Shown here piece by piece: positions 7,970 to 19,066 of a DNA stretch of 64,000 nt. Below the pieces are notes generated by a model. It had not been told where the DNA came from. It saw only the letters and a program-made list of their open reading frames with translations, and searched no databases. The position numbers were made by a program, and so were the translations under genes. Location: contig NZ_LFNE01000015.1 of the NCBI RefSeq assembly GCF_001045455.1, forward strand, positions 1-64,000, written 5' to 3'. The stretch's first letter is position 1; each line of letters opens with the position of its first letter. Origin of the DNA: Chryseobacterium sp. FH2 (GTDB lineage Bacteria > Bacteroidota > Bacteroidia > Flavobacteriales > Weeksellaceae).

Positions 7970-10900
7970 TTATGCTTTTGAGATATTTCCTAACCTATTC
8001 ACTTTCAACTTCAAACAAACTGATTTTACTTGAATCCCATCAACTGTGTTTTGATTTTTAGACTGTGGACTACCCAGACCTAGCTCATTTTGAATAGATA
8101 ATTTAATTTCAGTTTTTTCTTGCTCCTTATTTGACATATTGAAAAGCAAACTTGCAATATTTGCAGGTACAAAATTCATAGTTGTTCCACTCCCATCTGT
8201 AAATTTATAGATTCTGCTAAATTGCTCTTTCTTTAAATTATTAAAATCAATTAACTTAGGGTTTTCTTTTTCTTCATCTGTCGGAACATAAACTAAATCA
8301 CTTGGGTTAAGAACAAAAATCAATTTGAACTCTGAATCTTCAGGATGTGTTGCGGGACAAGGCTCAAATCCTTGTTTTAAACTTTCAACAGATTCTCGTA
8401 AAGTAGGGATATAAAATTTCCGTTCTGTATTTTTCTGGTAAAAACCACAAAAAGAGTTACTTCCAGCGGCTGTGACAACAAATTTTGTACTTTTTTGTCC
8501 TTCTTCCGATACAGAAAACTTTGTTCCCATTGCATCACTTGTTCTTACTTTATAAATAGGACAATGAACCTTACCATTATTTAACTCTACAATGTTTTTG
8601 TTTAATTCTTTAACACCATCGGAAGAGAATGCATTTTCAACATCAAATTTTGTTTTACCATCAACAACTTCTTTGTAATTATTAAGATGGTTTTCTAAAA
8701 TCTTCTGTATTCCTGTATCTGTAATTGAATGAATGGCTTTAATAATTTTATCTGACGGCACAGAAGCAAAAGTTTCTAAATTATTCCCAAATCTTGTTGC
8801 CACAAACTTCTCATAAACAGAAACCTTGGGATGTTTACTCTTCAATAATCCTATGATTTCTTTTAGAGATTTACCATCAATATTTTTTAAACCTTCTATC
8901 TCTTTTATCAATTCATCATCGACCAAATCATATTTTTCAATTAATGCTTTTTCCAAACCAATTGTAGTAATCTTATCTTGTAACTTGACTTTACCGTAAA
9001 ATGTATCTTCGTGGAGCCTCTTCCTTACATTATAATTTACAACTTCTTTTAAACCATCTTGCTTGATAATATTAAGTTTTCCATCTTCAGATTTCAAATA
9101 TTTATTCCAACGCTGACGAATAACACGATTCTTTTGTTTGAAACTTGCTATTGTGTTTTCTAGCGCATTTTGAGCAATATCTTTGAATACTTTGCTTTTA
9201 ATATCTTTAAACTGATATTCAAATTCATCAATACCATCTTTTGTTTTTATCTGTGCAGGTGGCAGGAAATACCATTCTTTTTCATCATTAAAACCTCTTC
9301 TTGAATTCGTCAATTGAAATTTAATTCCTTTTCTTGTATTTAATTTCTCTTCGCTACTTTCTTGTGATGAAATATTGTTTAGGTAGTTAACGTGATTTTC
9401 CGTAGTCAAAGCAATTATTAATGCATCCAAAGCGTGATGACGATGGTCTATTCTTTTAGAATCGAAATTTTTATTCGTTTCCTCGGGAACAGTATTGATA
9501 AAGACTTTATGTCCATTAATTTCTCTGTAATCTCCGAATAAATTAGTATTAGTTAATTTATTCAATCGTTTAAATCTCGGAGAAATAATTTCATTCCAAG
9601 CATCATTCAGTTGCCAATGTCTTTTTAAGGTTGTAGTAATTGTTCCGTTTGTAGCCAAAACATTTTTTGAACGGAATGTATCTTCACCTTTTTCACGAAC
9701 AATATTGCTCAACAGTTTCATCGCCATTTTAGAGATATATTGACTGTTGTTTAATTGGCTATTTGTAAATTCTTCCGGTATTTCCTTACTTAATAATATT
9801 TCTCTTTTTCTACCTGAGAAATTATTATTGACCAAATCTTCGTAATCTTTTATTCCAATTATTTCAATCTCTGAATCGTGTGCAGAACAAAAAACTTTTT
9901 TAGATTTTGCATTAGATATAAATCCATAACCTGTAGAAGCTTTTTTTTCTTTATTGATTTCCGTTTCACATATTACTTTATTGTAAAGCGCATTTAGTGT
10001 GATACGTTCCTGTGGAAAAATATGTTCAATCTCATATTTTTTTCGGTCAAATAAGTCAGACAATTTAATGAATCTCCCTGAATAAGGGGATTGATACCGT
10101 TGGTCCAACCAAAGTTTATATCGTTCAAAATCACTTCTGCTGACTTTAGAAAGCTCTTTTGTAGTTATTTCTTTGATTTCCTTTTTAGTTATTTTTCCAT
10201 TGGAAAGCTGATATTCGGTATTGTCTTTATCATATTCGATAGACGACAGAAGACTTTCTTCTAATATTCTAAGTTTTTCTTGTTGAAATGGCGATTTTTC
10301 TTGTAATGAAGAATTGTTTTGTTTTAACTCACGCAAAAGTTCCACAATTCGTTCATTAGCTTTTCTATTTTCTTTGTTTTGTTTATCGTCCCTTTCTTTT
10401 TGTTTATTATTTTTTTTCATCTCCCGACCTAATTCTATATGAATTCTATCGAATAGCTTATTATAAATAATTTTCTCTTCTTCATCTTTTCCTATTTCCT
10501 CACCGTAATATTTCCAAATATCTTTAACAACGTGCAAGGTTTCAACCAATATCTTTTCAACTGTTGGGTTATTCAATGAATGTTGTTTGAATTCATTTTT
10601 TAAGTAATTTTCAATATCGTAGGGCGATTGCCAAAACTGCACCTCTCCAACTTCAGAATAGCGACCATAAACCAGATAACACGCACTCGAAACCCAGAGA
10701 CCTTGAAAGTCTTTTATCTCTCCATTGATTTCTTCTTTATCTAGAACTTTTTGCTTTACTTCGTGATTTGTTTTTGAAAGAATGTTCTCAATATCTTTTG
10801 AATTCCAATATTTTCCAAGTCTTAAAAATGGCAACATTTTCTTGATTGCCTTTTCGGAATAGGTACCGTAATCATTAGTATACCCTCCGAAAGAGCTAAA

Positions 10901-12979
10901 ATTCTTTACCAAATCTTCGTGAAACTCTTTTGACAAGCCCGATTTGTCTAATAATCGACTGATGATATTAGTTAAGCCTTTAGTAAATTCATCTTTTTTC
11001 TTTACAGAATAAAAGAAATGCCAAAGGCTGTATTCGTTTTCAGGCGTTAAAAACGTTCTGTAATCGAAACCTTTAATTCGTTTTGTTCTTAAAATAAAAT
11101 TGTATCTCGTTGGATTGCAAGGTTCTTTTTCAGATGCGAAATTCCATTTGTAATTTTCAGTATTTATATCTAAATCCTTGTACTTTTTATTTAGAAATCC
11201 GAGAATGTCTTTTTCTGTAACACTTTCTCTCTCATTCAAAAAGGCATATAATTCTTCTTTTAATTCGTTAGTCAATAATTGAGAAGTAATATCAAGATTA
11301 ATTTTAATTTCTTCATTAATAACCTCCTCTTTCTTAATTATTTTCAGCCTTTTAATAAATTGCCATAACCTGAATTCCTGATAAAGCGGATTAGCTTTAT
11401 GAATAGCTTTTAATGGATTTTTATATTTTTTACCCGTTTTTTCGTCTGTCCGCTCAAAGTTTTCCTTTTCGTAAATACAATTAGCTATCAAGGATTTTTT
11501 TGATTTCAAATCCCTCTGATACAAAAGAATATCTTCTTTTATCAAATGATTAAAATCTAATTCTTTGATTGTCTTTTGATGGTTAGGATTGTTAGGATAT
11601 AAAAGCTGAATTGCCTGCTCATACAAATCTCTATTTTTTAATTCGGGATGAAATTTTTCTTGGTTTTTATAGATTACATCCAACTCCTCACGATAATAAT
11701 CTCTTTCTATTACAGTTATTAAATCAGCTTTTATCTTTTGTTTTGGATTTTGTAGAAGATTATAATATACAAAAGAAGCAACTCCTTTTGTATTATTTTT
11801 TGTATTGAAAGAAGTTAAAGAAGTCTCTGTTTTTAATTTCATTAAAGTCCAATCCTCTTCTTTTGGAATATTAATATTTCTACCCTTATCTGCACCTTTT
11901 GGTATTCTAATTCCGTTTTCATCATATTTAGTTTTAATGATGAAATCTCGATTAGTGTCCTTCCATTTTGGAGTAAATTTACTCTGTTGCTCTTTTATCC
12001 AGCCTGTTTCCAGTTCTACTTCAAAAATGAAATTTTCTTTTATTTTTCGTCCAGTGTTTCTAACATCCGTTATTAGAAATTCGCGAACTTCATTAATAAT
12101 GTATTCTGTTTTCTTTGAATCAATTGTGCCTTCGTCATCATATTTGGAGACAATTTCAACCTCTTTTAAGTCTCCGATTTCTGTAATCGGAATTTTCGTT
12201 TCTTCTTTATATTTAAAAAGTTCAATCGCTTCATTATTGTTATCAACTAAAACAATTAGGTAAGCTTCTTCATTCTCAATCTTTGTAATACTTTGTACCT
12301 TTCCAACAAAATTATCAGTTAATTCTCCTTCTTTTTGCATTTTTTCATCCTGTCCAATTACTTTTTCATAACCTCTTTTTTGGTTAAAGCTTAAAGTAAT
12401 CCAAGCCAATTGCTCTTTGGTAAGTTCAAAATCTTTATCTGTTACTGCTTTGTGCCTTAAATAATATAACGTCCAATCATAAGGAATTTTAGTTTCGTTG
12501 CCATTTTTTCTTTGATAAAACATTTCAGGATATTTTTTCTTAAAATCATTTTCCATCTGATAATAAGCATCTTTAAAAAGGAATTGAAACTTTCTGTTAT
12601 CATCTTTATAATACGCTAATTTCTCTTCAGCACCTTTTTTAAACTTTCCGCTACGTTTACCTTTTTCATTTTCAAATTCAATGGAGAGTTTATAGTGTTG
12701 CGGGAGAGAATTCAATAAATTTAAGACACAATGAAGTCTATCTCTTCTCAATAAATATCTTTCATTGAGTTTTCTTGGAGAACGTAGTGTGGTTCTTTTA
12801 GCTGCTCCACTTTCTATTTTGGCACCACTTTCAAATTTTGCAATTTCAGCAGCATCCATTGTTAGAATTCGTGAGCCTAGCCCTTTTATTTTCACAATTT
12901 TATTTTCGTGGTCTATTTCTATCAACGCCCACCCAATCGAATTGGTTCCCAAGTCTAATCCAAGTATATTTTTCGCCAT
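7970..12979 (-). CDS. cas9: CRISPR RNA-guided endonuclease Cas9, type II-C, very large
   Basis: 1669 residues, longer than most II-C Cas9 proteins (commonly about 1000-1400). The RuvC-I motif ILGLDLGTNSIGW has its Asp at residue 9. RuvC-II is IHIELGREM with Glu near 849. The HNH site is YEIEHIFPQ with the catalytic His near 986 and a following Asn in NKEKK. RuvC-III is DHRHHALDALI with Asp near 1185. All nuclease residues are therefore present and the protein should cut both strands. Residues from about 1350 on form the PAM-interacting and wedge part, including SNSFCGFYQKNTERKFYIP and a late Lys-rich end. The gene leads the cas operon and is divergent from the tracrRNA. Extra length is spread over the recognition lobe (about 60-800). 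Confidence 0.97.
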   Translation of the reverse strand: MAKNILGLDLGTNSIGWALIEIDHENKIVKIKGLGSRILTMDAAEIAKFESGAKIESGAAKRTTLRSPRKLNERYLLRRDRLHCVLNLLNSLPQHYKLSIEFENEKGKRSGKFKKGAEEKLAYYKDDNRKFQFLFKDAYYQMENDFKKKYPEMFYQRKNGNETKIPYDWTLYYLRHKAVTDKDFELTKEQLAWITLSFNQKRGYEKVIGQDEKMQKEGELTDNFVGKVQSITKIENEEAYLIVLVDNNNEAIELFKYKEETKIPITEIGDLKEVEIVSKYDDEGTIDSKKTEYIINEVREFLITDVRNTGRKIKENFIFEVELETGWIKEQQSKFTPKWKDTNRDFIIKTKYDENGIRIPKGADKGRNINIPKEEDWTLMKLKTETSLTSFNTKNNTKGVASFVYYNLLQNPKQKIKADLITVIERDYYREELDVIYKNQEKFHPELKNRDLYEQAIQLLYPNNPNHQKTIKELDFNHLIKEDILLYQRDLKSKKSLIANCIYEKENFERTDEKTGKKYKNPLKAIHKANPLYQEFRLWQFIKRLKIIKKEEVINEEIKINLDITSQLLTNELKEELYAFLNERESVTEKDILGFLNKKYKDLDINTENYKWNFASEKEPCNPTRYNFILRTKRIKGFDYRTFLTPENEYSLWHFFYSVKKKDEFTKGLTNIISRLLDKSGLSKEFHEDLVKNFSSFGGYTNDYGTYSEKAIKKMLPFLRLGKYWNSKDIENILSKTNHEVKQKVLDKEEINGEIKDFQGLWVSSACYLVYGRYSEVGEVQFWQSPYDIENYLKNEFKQHSLNNPTVEKILVETLHVVKDIWKYYGEEIGKDEEEKIIYNKLFDRIHIELGREMKKNNKQKERDDKQNKENRKANERIVELLRELKQNNSSLQEKSPFQQEKLRILEESLLSSIEYDKDNTEYQLSNGKITKKEIKEITTKELSKVSRSDFERYKLWLDQRYQSPYSGRFIKLSDLFDRKKYEIEHIFPQERITLNALYNKVICETEINKEKKASTGYGFISNAKSKKVFCSAHDSEIEIIGIKDYEDLVNNNFSGRKREILLSKEIPEEFTNSQLNNSQYISKMAMKLLSNIVREKGEDTFRSKNVLATNGTITTTLKRHWQLNDAWNEIISPRFKRLNKLTNTNLFGDYREINGHKVFINTVPEETNKNFDSKRIDHRHHALDALIIALTTENHVNYLNNISSQESSEEKLNTRKGIKFQLTNSRRGFNDEKEWYFLPPAQIKTKDGIDEFEYQFKDIKSKVFKDIAQNALENTIASFKQKNRVIRQRWNKYLKSEDGKLNIIKQDGLKEVVNYNVRKRLHEDTFYGKVKLQDKITTIGLEKALIEKYDLVDDELIKEIEGLKNIDGKSLKEIIGLLKSKHPKVSVYEKFVATRFGNNLETFASVPSDKIIKAIHSITDTGIQKILENHLNNYKEVVDGKTKFDVENAFSSDGVKELNKNIVELNNGKVHCPIYKVRTSDAMGTKFSVSEEGQKSTKFVVTAAGSNSFCGFYQKNTERKFYIPTLRESVESLKQGFEPCPATHPEDSEFKLIFVLNPSDLVYVPTDEEKENPKLIDFNNLKKEQFSRIYKFTDGSGTTMNFVPANIASLLFNMSNKEQEKTEIKLSIQNELGLGSPQSKNQNTVDGIQVKSVCLKLKVNRLGNISKA

Positions 12980-13034
12980 AGCTAAATAGTTTATTTGAAA
13001 TTCCTAAAATTAAACAGAAAAAAATTCATATAAA

Positions 13035-13048
13035 TACGGAAATCCGTA
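13035..13048. promoter_or_regulatory. Palindrome between cas9 and tracrRNA
   Basis: TACGGA-AA-TCCGTA, a perfect 6-bp inverted repeat located 56 bases before the cas9 ATG and about 23 bases upstream of the tracrRNA -7 box. Its place between two divergent transcripts suits an operator, but no regulator is identified. Confidence 0.35.
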
Positions 13049-13070
13049 AACTGATTAAATAATTAATTTC

Positions 13071-13078
13071 TACATTTG
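13071..13078 (+). promoter_or_regulatory. tracrRNA promoter -7 box (TACATTTG)
   Basis: TACATTTG fits the Bacteroidota TAnnTTTG box. It ends 5 bases before the anti-repeat, so transcription would begin at about 13082-13085. No good TTG was seen at the usual distance upstream (the closest is ctg at 13051), so the -33 element is weak. Confidence 0.6.
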
Positions 13079-13081
13079 TAT

Positions 13082-13158
13082 CCGAAAGCAATTCACAATA
13101 AGGATTATTCCGTTGTGAAAACATTTAGAGCCTCGACTATCTTCGGGGCATTTATTTT
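13082..13158 (+). ncRNA. tracrRNA
   Basis: The anti-repeat GAAAGCAATTCACAA at 13084-13098 is the exact reverse complement of the first part of the CRISPR repeat (TTGTGAATTGCTTTC). It is followed by the nexus region AAGGATTATTCCGTTGTGAA, whose CCGTTGTGAAAAC core is typical of II-C tracrRNAs. A final hairpin GCCTCGA/TCGGGGC (13130-13149) and the U-rich run TTTATTTT end it. The gene is divergent from cas9 and has its own promoter. It pairs with pre-crRNA for RNase III processing and anchors the guide to Cas9. Confidence 0.92.
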
Positions 13159-13312
13159 AAATTCAATATTATTTTTGTTTAATATTTTACAACAGTATAC
13201 CAAACCCTTCATTACCAAGCAAATATCACATAGTTACTACAAGGAGCATATTGCAAAAATTTTAAATATCATACTACCTTTAAAGCTTTTAATTTTCACA
13301 TTATTGAAGCAA
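13159..13312. other. Intergenic DNA with possible CRISPR-repeat fossils
   Basis: No credible gene. At 13170-13193, TATTTTTG followed by ATATTTTACAAC resembles the 3' half of the CRISPR repeat (TATCTTTG...ATATTATACAAC). At 13250-13270, attgcaaaaattttaaatatc resembles its 5'-middle part (attgctttcaattttaagtatc). The matches are AT-rich and imperfect, so chance is a real alternative. Confidence 0.3.
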
Positions 13313-13350
13313 AAAAACGGCAGATAACATTAATGTTATCTGCCGTTTTT
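13313..13350. terminator. Bidirectional terminator downstream of the cold-shock gene
   Basis: A perfect 19-bp inverted repeat with arms AAAAACGGCAGATAACATT and AATGTTATCTGCCGTTTTT. It ends the minus-strand csp transcript and can stop anything running on from the tracrRNA. Confidence 0.9.
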
Positions 13351-13381
13351 AAATAAAGGAAAGTTTTAACCTTCCTTTAAA

Positions 13382-13573
13382 TTATGCTACGCGTACGTTA
13401 ACAGCGTTAACGCCTTTTGTACCGTTTTGTAAATCGAATGTTACCACATCGTTTTCGCGGATATTATCTACTAAACCTGAAGTATGTACGAAAACATCTT
13501 GACCACCATTTGAAGGTGTAATAAAACCAAATCCTTTGGCATCGTTAAAGAATTTTACTGTTCCTTGTTGCAT
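13382..13573 (-). CDS. Cold-shock protein, CspA family
   Basis: 63-residue single cold-shock domain, an RNA chaperone that binds single-stranded nucleic acid. RNP1 (KGFGFI) and RNP2 (VFVH) are both intact, with the usual GTVKFFN start. It is monocistronic, with a terminator on its 3' side and a promoter about 270 bases upstream. The long leader suggests control at the mRNA level, as for other cold-shock genes. Confidence 0.95.
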   Translation of the reverse strand: MQQGTVKFFNDAKGFGFITPSNGGQDVFVHTSGLVDNIRENDVVTFDLQNGTKGVNAVNVRVA

Positions 13574-14001
13574 TGTAATGTATTAAAAAATTATTGTATT
13601 TATAAACTTTTATTAGGCGGTTGCCATTACTGCATTGATATATTATTTATCAAAACATTAATAAACCTTTTTGAGCGCAAGAAATGATGTTGGTATTTTT
13701 TAGAGCCTTGAAAATATTCAGGTTAAAGTACTGCATCTGATATTGAGCACAAAAATTAGCGGCTGAAAAAGCGAAGACTGAGAAGAAAGAGTAAAAACTC
13801 AAAAGTTTCAGAAGAAGCGTCGGCAGGAGCCTTATTATTTTACAAATATACATATAATTTATTGAAAACAAGCATTTTTTGATTTTTTATTTGTTTTTTT
13901 TATCAAAACGCAACATACTTTCATCGAGTTTAATATTTAAATTGGTCTTTATCTGTAAAAATTTGACACCCTTGTATTATTTTATTGGTAAGATTTATTA
14001 A
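13574..14001 (-). other. csp leader and upstream intergenic region
   Basis: About 430 bases without a convincing gene. The part from about 13838 down to 13574 is the predicted 5' untranslated leader of the cold-shock mRNA. The part above 13871 is AT-rich and shows nothing else I can support. A 73-codon open frame at 13650-13871 overlaps this leader but has no family features. Confidence 0.5.
13843..13871 (-). promoter_or_regulatory. csp promoter
   Basis: On the minus strand: TTG (13871-13869), an 18-base gap, then TATATTTG (13850-13843). This fits the Bacteroidota consensus and puts the start near 13838, giving a leader of about 265 bases. Confidence 0.6.
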
Positions 14002-14034
14002 CAAAAAGTCATCCCCTGCAAAAATGACTTTTTG
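14002..14034. terminator. Terminator after the surface-protein gene
   Basis: Inverted repeat CAAAAAGTCA / TGACTTTTTG with a 13-base loop, 22 bases past the stop of the minus-strand gene at 14057. Confidence 0.7.
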
Positions 14035-14056
14035 TATATCTGCTTTAAACCAAAAC

Positions 14057-15307
14057 TTAATATCGTGAAATCACAACCCAAGCTGAGCCGGTACTTTGTA
14101 CTACAATCGCTCTCCCCCAATCACTATTATTCAAATTATAAGTTGTAAAATTACCGCCATTAATTCTGAAAGTCCCGTTAATAGTGACATTCCCGGCCGT
14201 ATCATTTACTAAGTTATAAATCTTTCCTTGATTGGTTGCAGCAGCCACAGGAAGTGATACATTCCCGGTAACAAGAATTGTATAATCATCCGCAGTTACA
14301 GTTCCTGTATTTAATGTTCTGATTTTTTGATTAATTGAAGAAGCGTCTTTCCATGATAAGGTAGCGGTACCTCCCTGACCATTAGTCACTAAAACCTGAT
14401 TGGCTGAGCCATTATTTCTAGGGAAAACATATGTACCTTCAAGAGCGTTGGATGAATTAACGAAAGAAAACTGTACTCCTTTCGATTTTTCGATAGTTAC
14501 TGTAGAAGCTTCTCCACTTGTTTTAAAATGGCCTAAAGCCAATTCACTGGTATTTGCAGAATTGGCACTCCCAAAAATTGAAGAACTCACGGTTTGATCC
14601 TGGTTATTGGCAACCATTCCGAAAGATCCACCATTTGTATTGGTAAAAGCAGCAATACTCCCGCTTCCGTTGGCTCCTGTAGTTTGGAAATTCGCCATTC
14701 CCTGAGACAGAGATAGAACAGAGCTTTCTGTTGCAGAGGCAAGATCCGTATTGTTCGCTACATACATAATATTAAAAGGGGCTCCAGCATTAAAATTAGT
14801 GTCAATACCGTAATAATTTCCTCCGCTTTCATATTGAGTTTTGAAATCGCCCATGACCTCTAATTGTTTTGCACTTGCCAACATTGTCGGATTTGTTCCA
14901 ATAGCTACTTTTCCTTCCTGATAAATGTTCTCTGTATTCTGTGTAGCAGGATCATTCGTTCCCTGAATTTTCCAAGGTTCCGTAGAATTTCCGGAATTGA
15001 TTTTCACCCACTTATTCAAATCTCCATTAAAATAATAATATCCTATTTCATTTACATCAGCAGTTTGCCCACTTAAGGTGCCCAAAGCAGTTACATAAAC
15101 CAAAGCTCCGGTTTGGAAAGCTGTGTAGGTCTTAGCATTTAATTGATCTCCGGTAATTTTCGGTGCGATAATCCCATCAAATTTTGAAGTATCCATAGGG
15201 TTTCCTACCACTTCAAAGGTAGCCCTAGGAAGGTCAGTATTTACCCCAACCTGAGCAAAAGTAAAAGAGCCTGCCAATAATAAGGCAGGAAATAGTTTTC
15301 TTGTCAT
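14057..15307 (-). CDS. Secreted surface protein, cell-wall-anchor or tail-fibre-like
   Basis: 416 residues with a clear signal peptide (MTRKLFPALLLAGSFTFA, cleavage before QVGVNT). The QVGVNTDLPRATFEV opening followed by GIIAPKITGDQL and GYYYFNG is the hallmark of a large, poorly characterised family in Chryseobacterium and Flavobacterium, often annotated as cell-wall-anchor or structural protein. The middle is Gly/Ser/Asn-rich and repetitive; no enzyme motif is visible. It is probably exported and surface-exposed. It is monocistronic, with its own promoter and terminator. Function is unknown. Confidence 0.75.
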   Translation of the reverse strand: MTRKLFPALLLAGSFTFAQVGVNTDLPRATFEVVGNPMDTSKFDGIIAPKITGDQLNAKTYTAFQTGALVYVTALGTLSGQTADVNEIGYYYFNGDLNKWVKINSGNSTEPWKIQGTNDPATQNTENIYQEGKVAIGTNPTMLASAKQLEVMGDFKTQYESGGNYYGIDTNFNAGAPFNIMYVANNTDLASATESSVLSLSQGMANFQTTGANGSGSIAAFTNTNGGSFGMVANNQDQTVSSSIFGSANSANTSELALGHFKTSGEASTVTIEKSKGVQFSFVNSSNALEGTYVFPRNNGSANQVLVTNGQGGTATLSWKDASSINQKIRTLNTGTVTADDYTILVTGNVSLPVAAATNQGKIYNLVNDTAGNVTINGTFRINGGNFTTYNLNNSDWGRAIVVQSTGSAWVVISRY

Positions 15308-15330
15308 GTATATATTTGTTTGTTTTTCAG

Positions 15331-15362
15331 CAAATATATAGTTTATCTCAAAATTTCATCAA
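15331..15362 (-). promoter_or_regulatory. Promoter of the surface-protein gene
   Basis: On the minus strand: TTG (15362-15360), 21 bases, TATATTTG (15338-15331). The start would be near 15325, about 18 bases before the ATG. Confidence 0.65.
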
Positions 15363-15390
15363 TTTTTATAAACTTAAATAAAAAATTACT

Positions 15391-15416
15391 AAAAAAAGAC
15401 AGCTTTACAAGCTGTC
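15391..15416 (-). terminator. katG terminator
   Basis: On the minus strand GACAGCTT-GTA-AAGCTGTC followed by seven T. It lies 27 bases after the katG stop. Confidence 0.85.
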
Positions 15417-15442
15417 TCTGCAATGTTATGTAAGTTTATTGA

Positions 15443-18062
<2,620 letters not shown>

Positions 18063-18524
18063 ATGAAAAAAGTATTAATTGTGCTCCTGGTAGCCTTTAT
18101 CATCATACAGTTTTTTCCGATTGATAAAACAAATCCGACTCCGACTCCGGGTATGGATTTTTTGAGAATAAAAAAAACACCACCCGATATTGCAAAAATC
18201 ATCAACACATCTTGCTATGACTGCCATTCAAACGAGACGAAATATCCTTGGTATTCAAGTATAGCGCCTTCATCATGGTTCCTGAAAAATCATATTGATG
18301 AAGGAAGAAAACATTTAAATTTTTCTACCTTTGCCGTGTATGAGCCTAAAAGACAAGCTCATAAACTGGAAGAATGTATTGAAATGATTGAAAAAAAGGA
18401 AATGCCTTTAGAATCATATTACTTGGGACATCAGGACGCAAAATTAACTGATGAACAGAGAAAAATTTTAATTCAATATTTTAAAAAAGTAAAAGAGGAT
18501 ACAGAAAGAGCAATGGTATTTTAA
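18063..18524 (+). CDS. Haem-binding domain protein (cytochrome c-like)
   Basis: 153 residues with an N-terminal membrane segment (about residues 4-20) and one CxxCH site (CYDCHSNETKYPWYS), matching the haem-binding domain family found in Bacteroidota. The downstream pattern NHIDEGRKHLNFS and MPLESYYLGHQDAKLT agrees with that family. It is a membrane-anchored periplasmic c-type haem protein; the redox partner is unknown. The DUF393 thiol-oxidoreductase-like gene follows 11 bases later, probably in one transcript. Confidence 0.85.
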   Translation: MKKVLIVLLVAFIIIQFFPIDKTNPTPTPGMDFLRIKKTPPDIAKIINTSCYDCHSNETKYPWYSSIAPSSWFLKNHIDEGRKHLNFSTFAVYEPKRQAHKLEECIEMIEKKEMPLESYYLGHQDAKLTDEQRKILIQYFKKVKEDTERAMVF

Positions 18525-18535
18525 ATCTAAAAATC

Positions 18536-18949
18536 ATGCAGGAAAACTGGCAAAATAAATATATTGTATTTTTCGACGGAGATTGTGGAGTCTGCAATTT
18601 TTGGGTACAATGGATTTTAGAAAGGGATAAACATGATAAATTTATGTTTGCTTCCTTGCAATCTGATTTTGGCCAAAAATTTTTATCGGAAAGAGGTTTG
18701 AAAACAACAGAATTCAATACCATGTATCTTTGGAGTCCCAACAGATATTATCTGATAAAATCACGTGCGGTTTTACAAATTGCCAATTTATTAGGTGGAA
18801 TTTATAAGCTTTCGGGTATTGGTAAAATTCTGCCCGCCGCTCTAAGTGACCAATTTTATGACCTGATTTCCAGAAACAGAATGAAACTGGCAAATCAGAA
18901 ATGTTATTTGCCGACACCTCATCAGAGGGCGAAGTTTATTGAGGTTTAA
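18536..18949 (+). CDS. DCC1-like thiol-disulfide oxidoreductase family (DUF393)
   Basis: 137 residues. The family hallmark DxxCxxC is present near the start (FFDGDCGVCNFWVQWI, about residues 13-21), followed by FASLQSDFGQ and a segment asking for redox-type chemistry (YLIKSRAVLQIANLLGG). A thiol-disulfide role is predicted for the family but is not proven. Cotranscribed with the haem-binding gene, which makes a cytochrome-maturation or redox role conceivable (inference). Confidence 0.88.
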   Translation: MQENWQNKYIVFFDGDCGVCNFWVQWILERDKHDKFMFASLQSDFGQKFLSERGLKTTEFNTMYLWSPNRYYLIKSRAVLQIANLLGGIYKLSGIGKILPAALSDQFYDLISRNRMKLANQKCYLPTPHQRAKFIEV

Positions 18950-19016
18950 GTGTAAATCAATAGATATTTCGGCTTTGCTCAGCATGATATCTACCTTCTT
19001 CTTGATATTTAAATAC

Positions 19017-19048
19017 AAAGACTGCTTCAAAATTGAAACAGTCTTTTT
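19017..19048. terminator. Terminator between the DUF393 and amylase genes
   Basis: AAAGACTG ... CAGTCTTT with flanking TTCAA/TTGAA pairing and a following T run. It can serve both convergent genes. Confidence 0.75.
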
Positions 19049-19066
19049 TATATCTCTATTACATTT

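Noticed and set aside
11611..12263. Plus-strand open frames of 65 and 152 codons inside cas9
   Set aside because: Both are antisense shadows of the cas9 coding frame with no start signal or known domain.
13076..13327. Open frame of 83 codons over the tracrRNA
   Set aside because: It covers the anti-repeat, the nexus and the terminator hairpin, has no family match and ends in a terminator region; the RNA gene explains the sequence.
13650..13871. 73-codon minus-strand frame ahead of csp
   Set aside because: It overlaps the predicted csp promoter and leader, and no family feature is visible.
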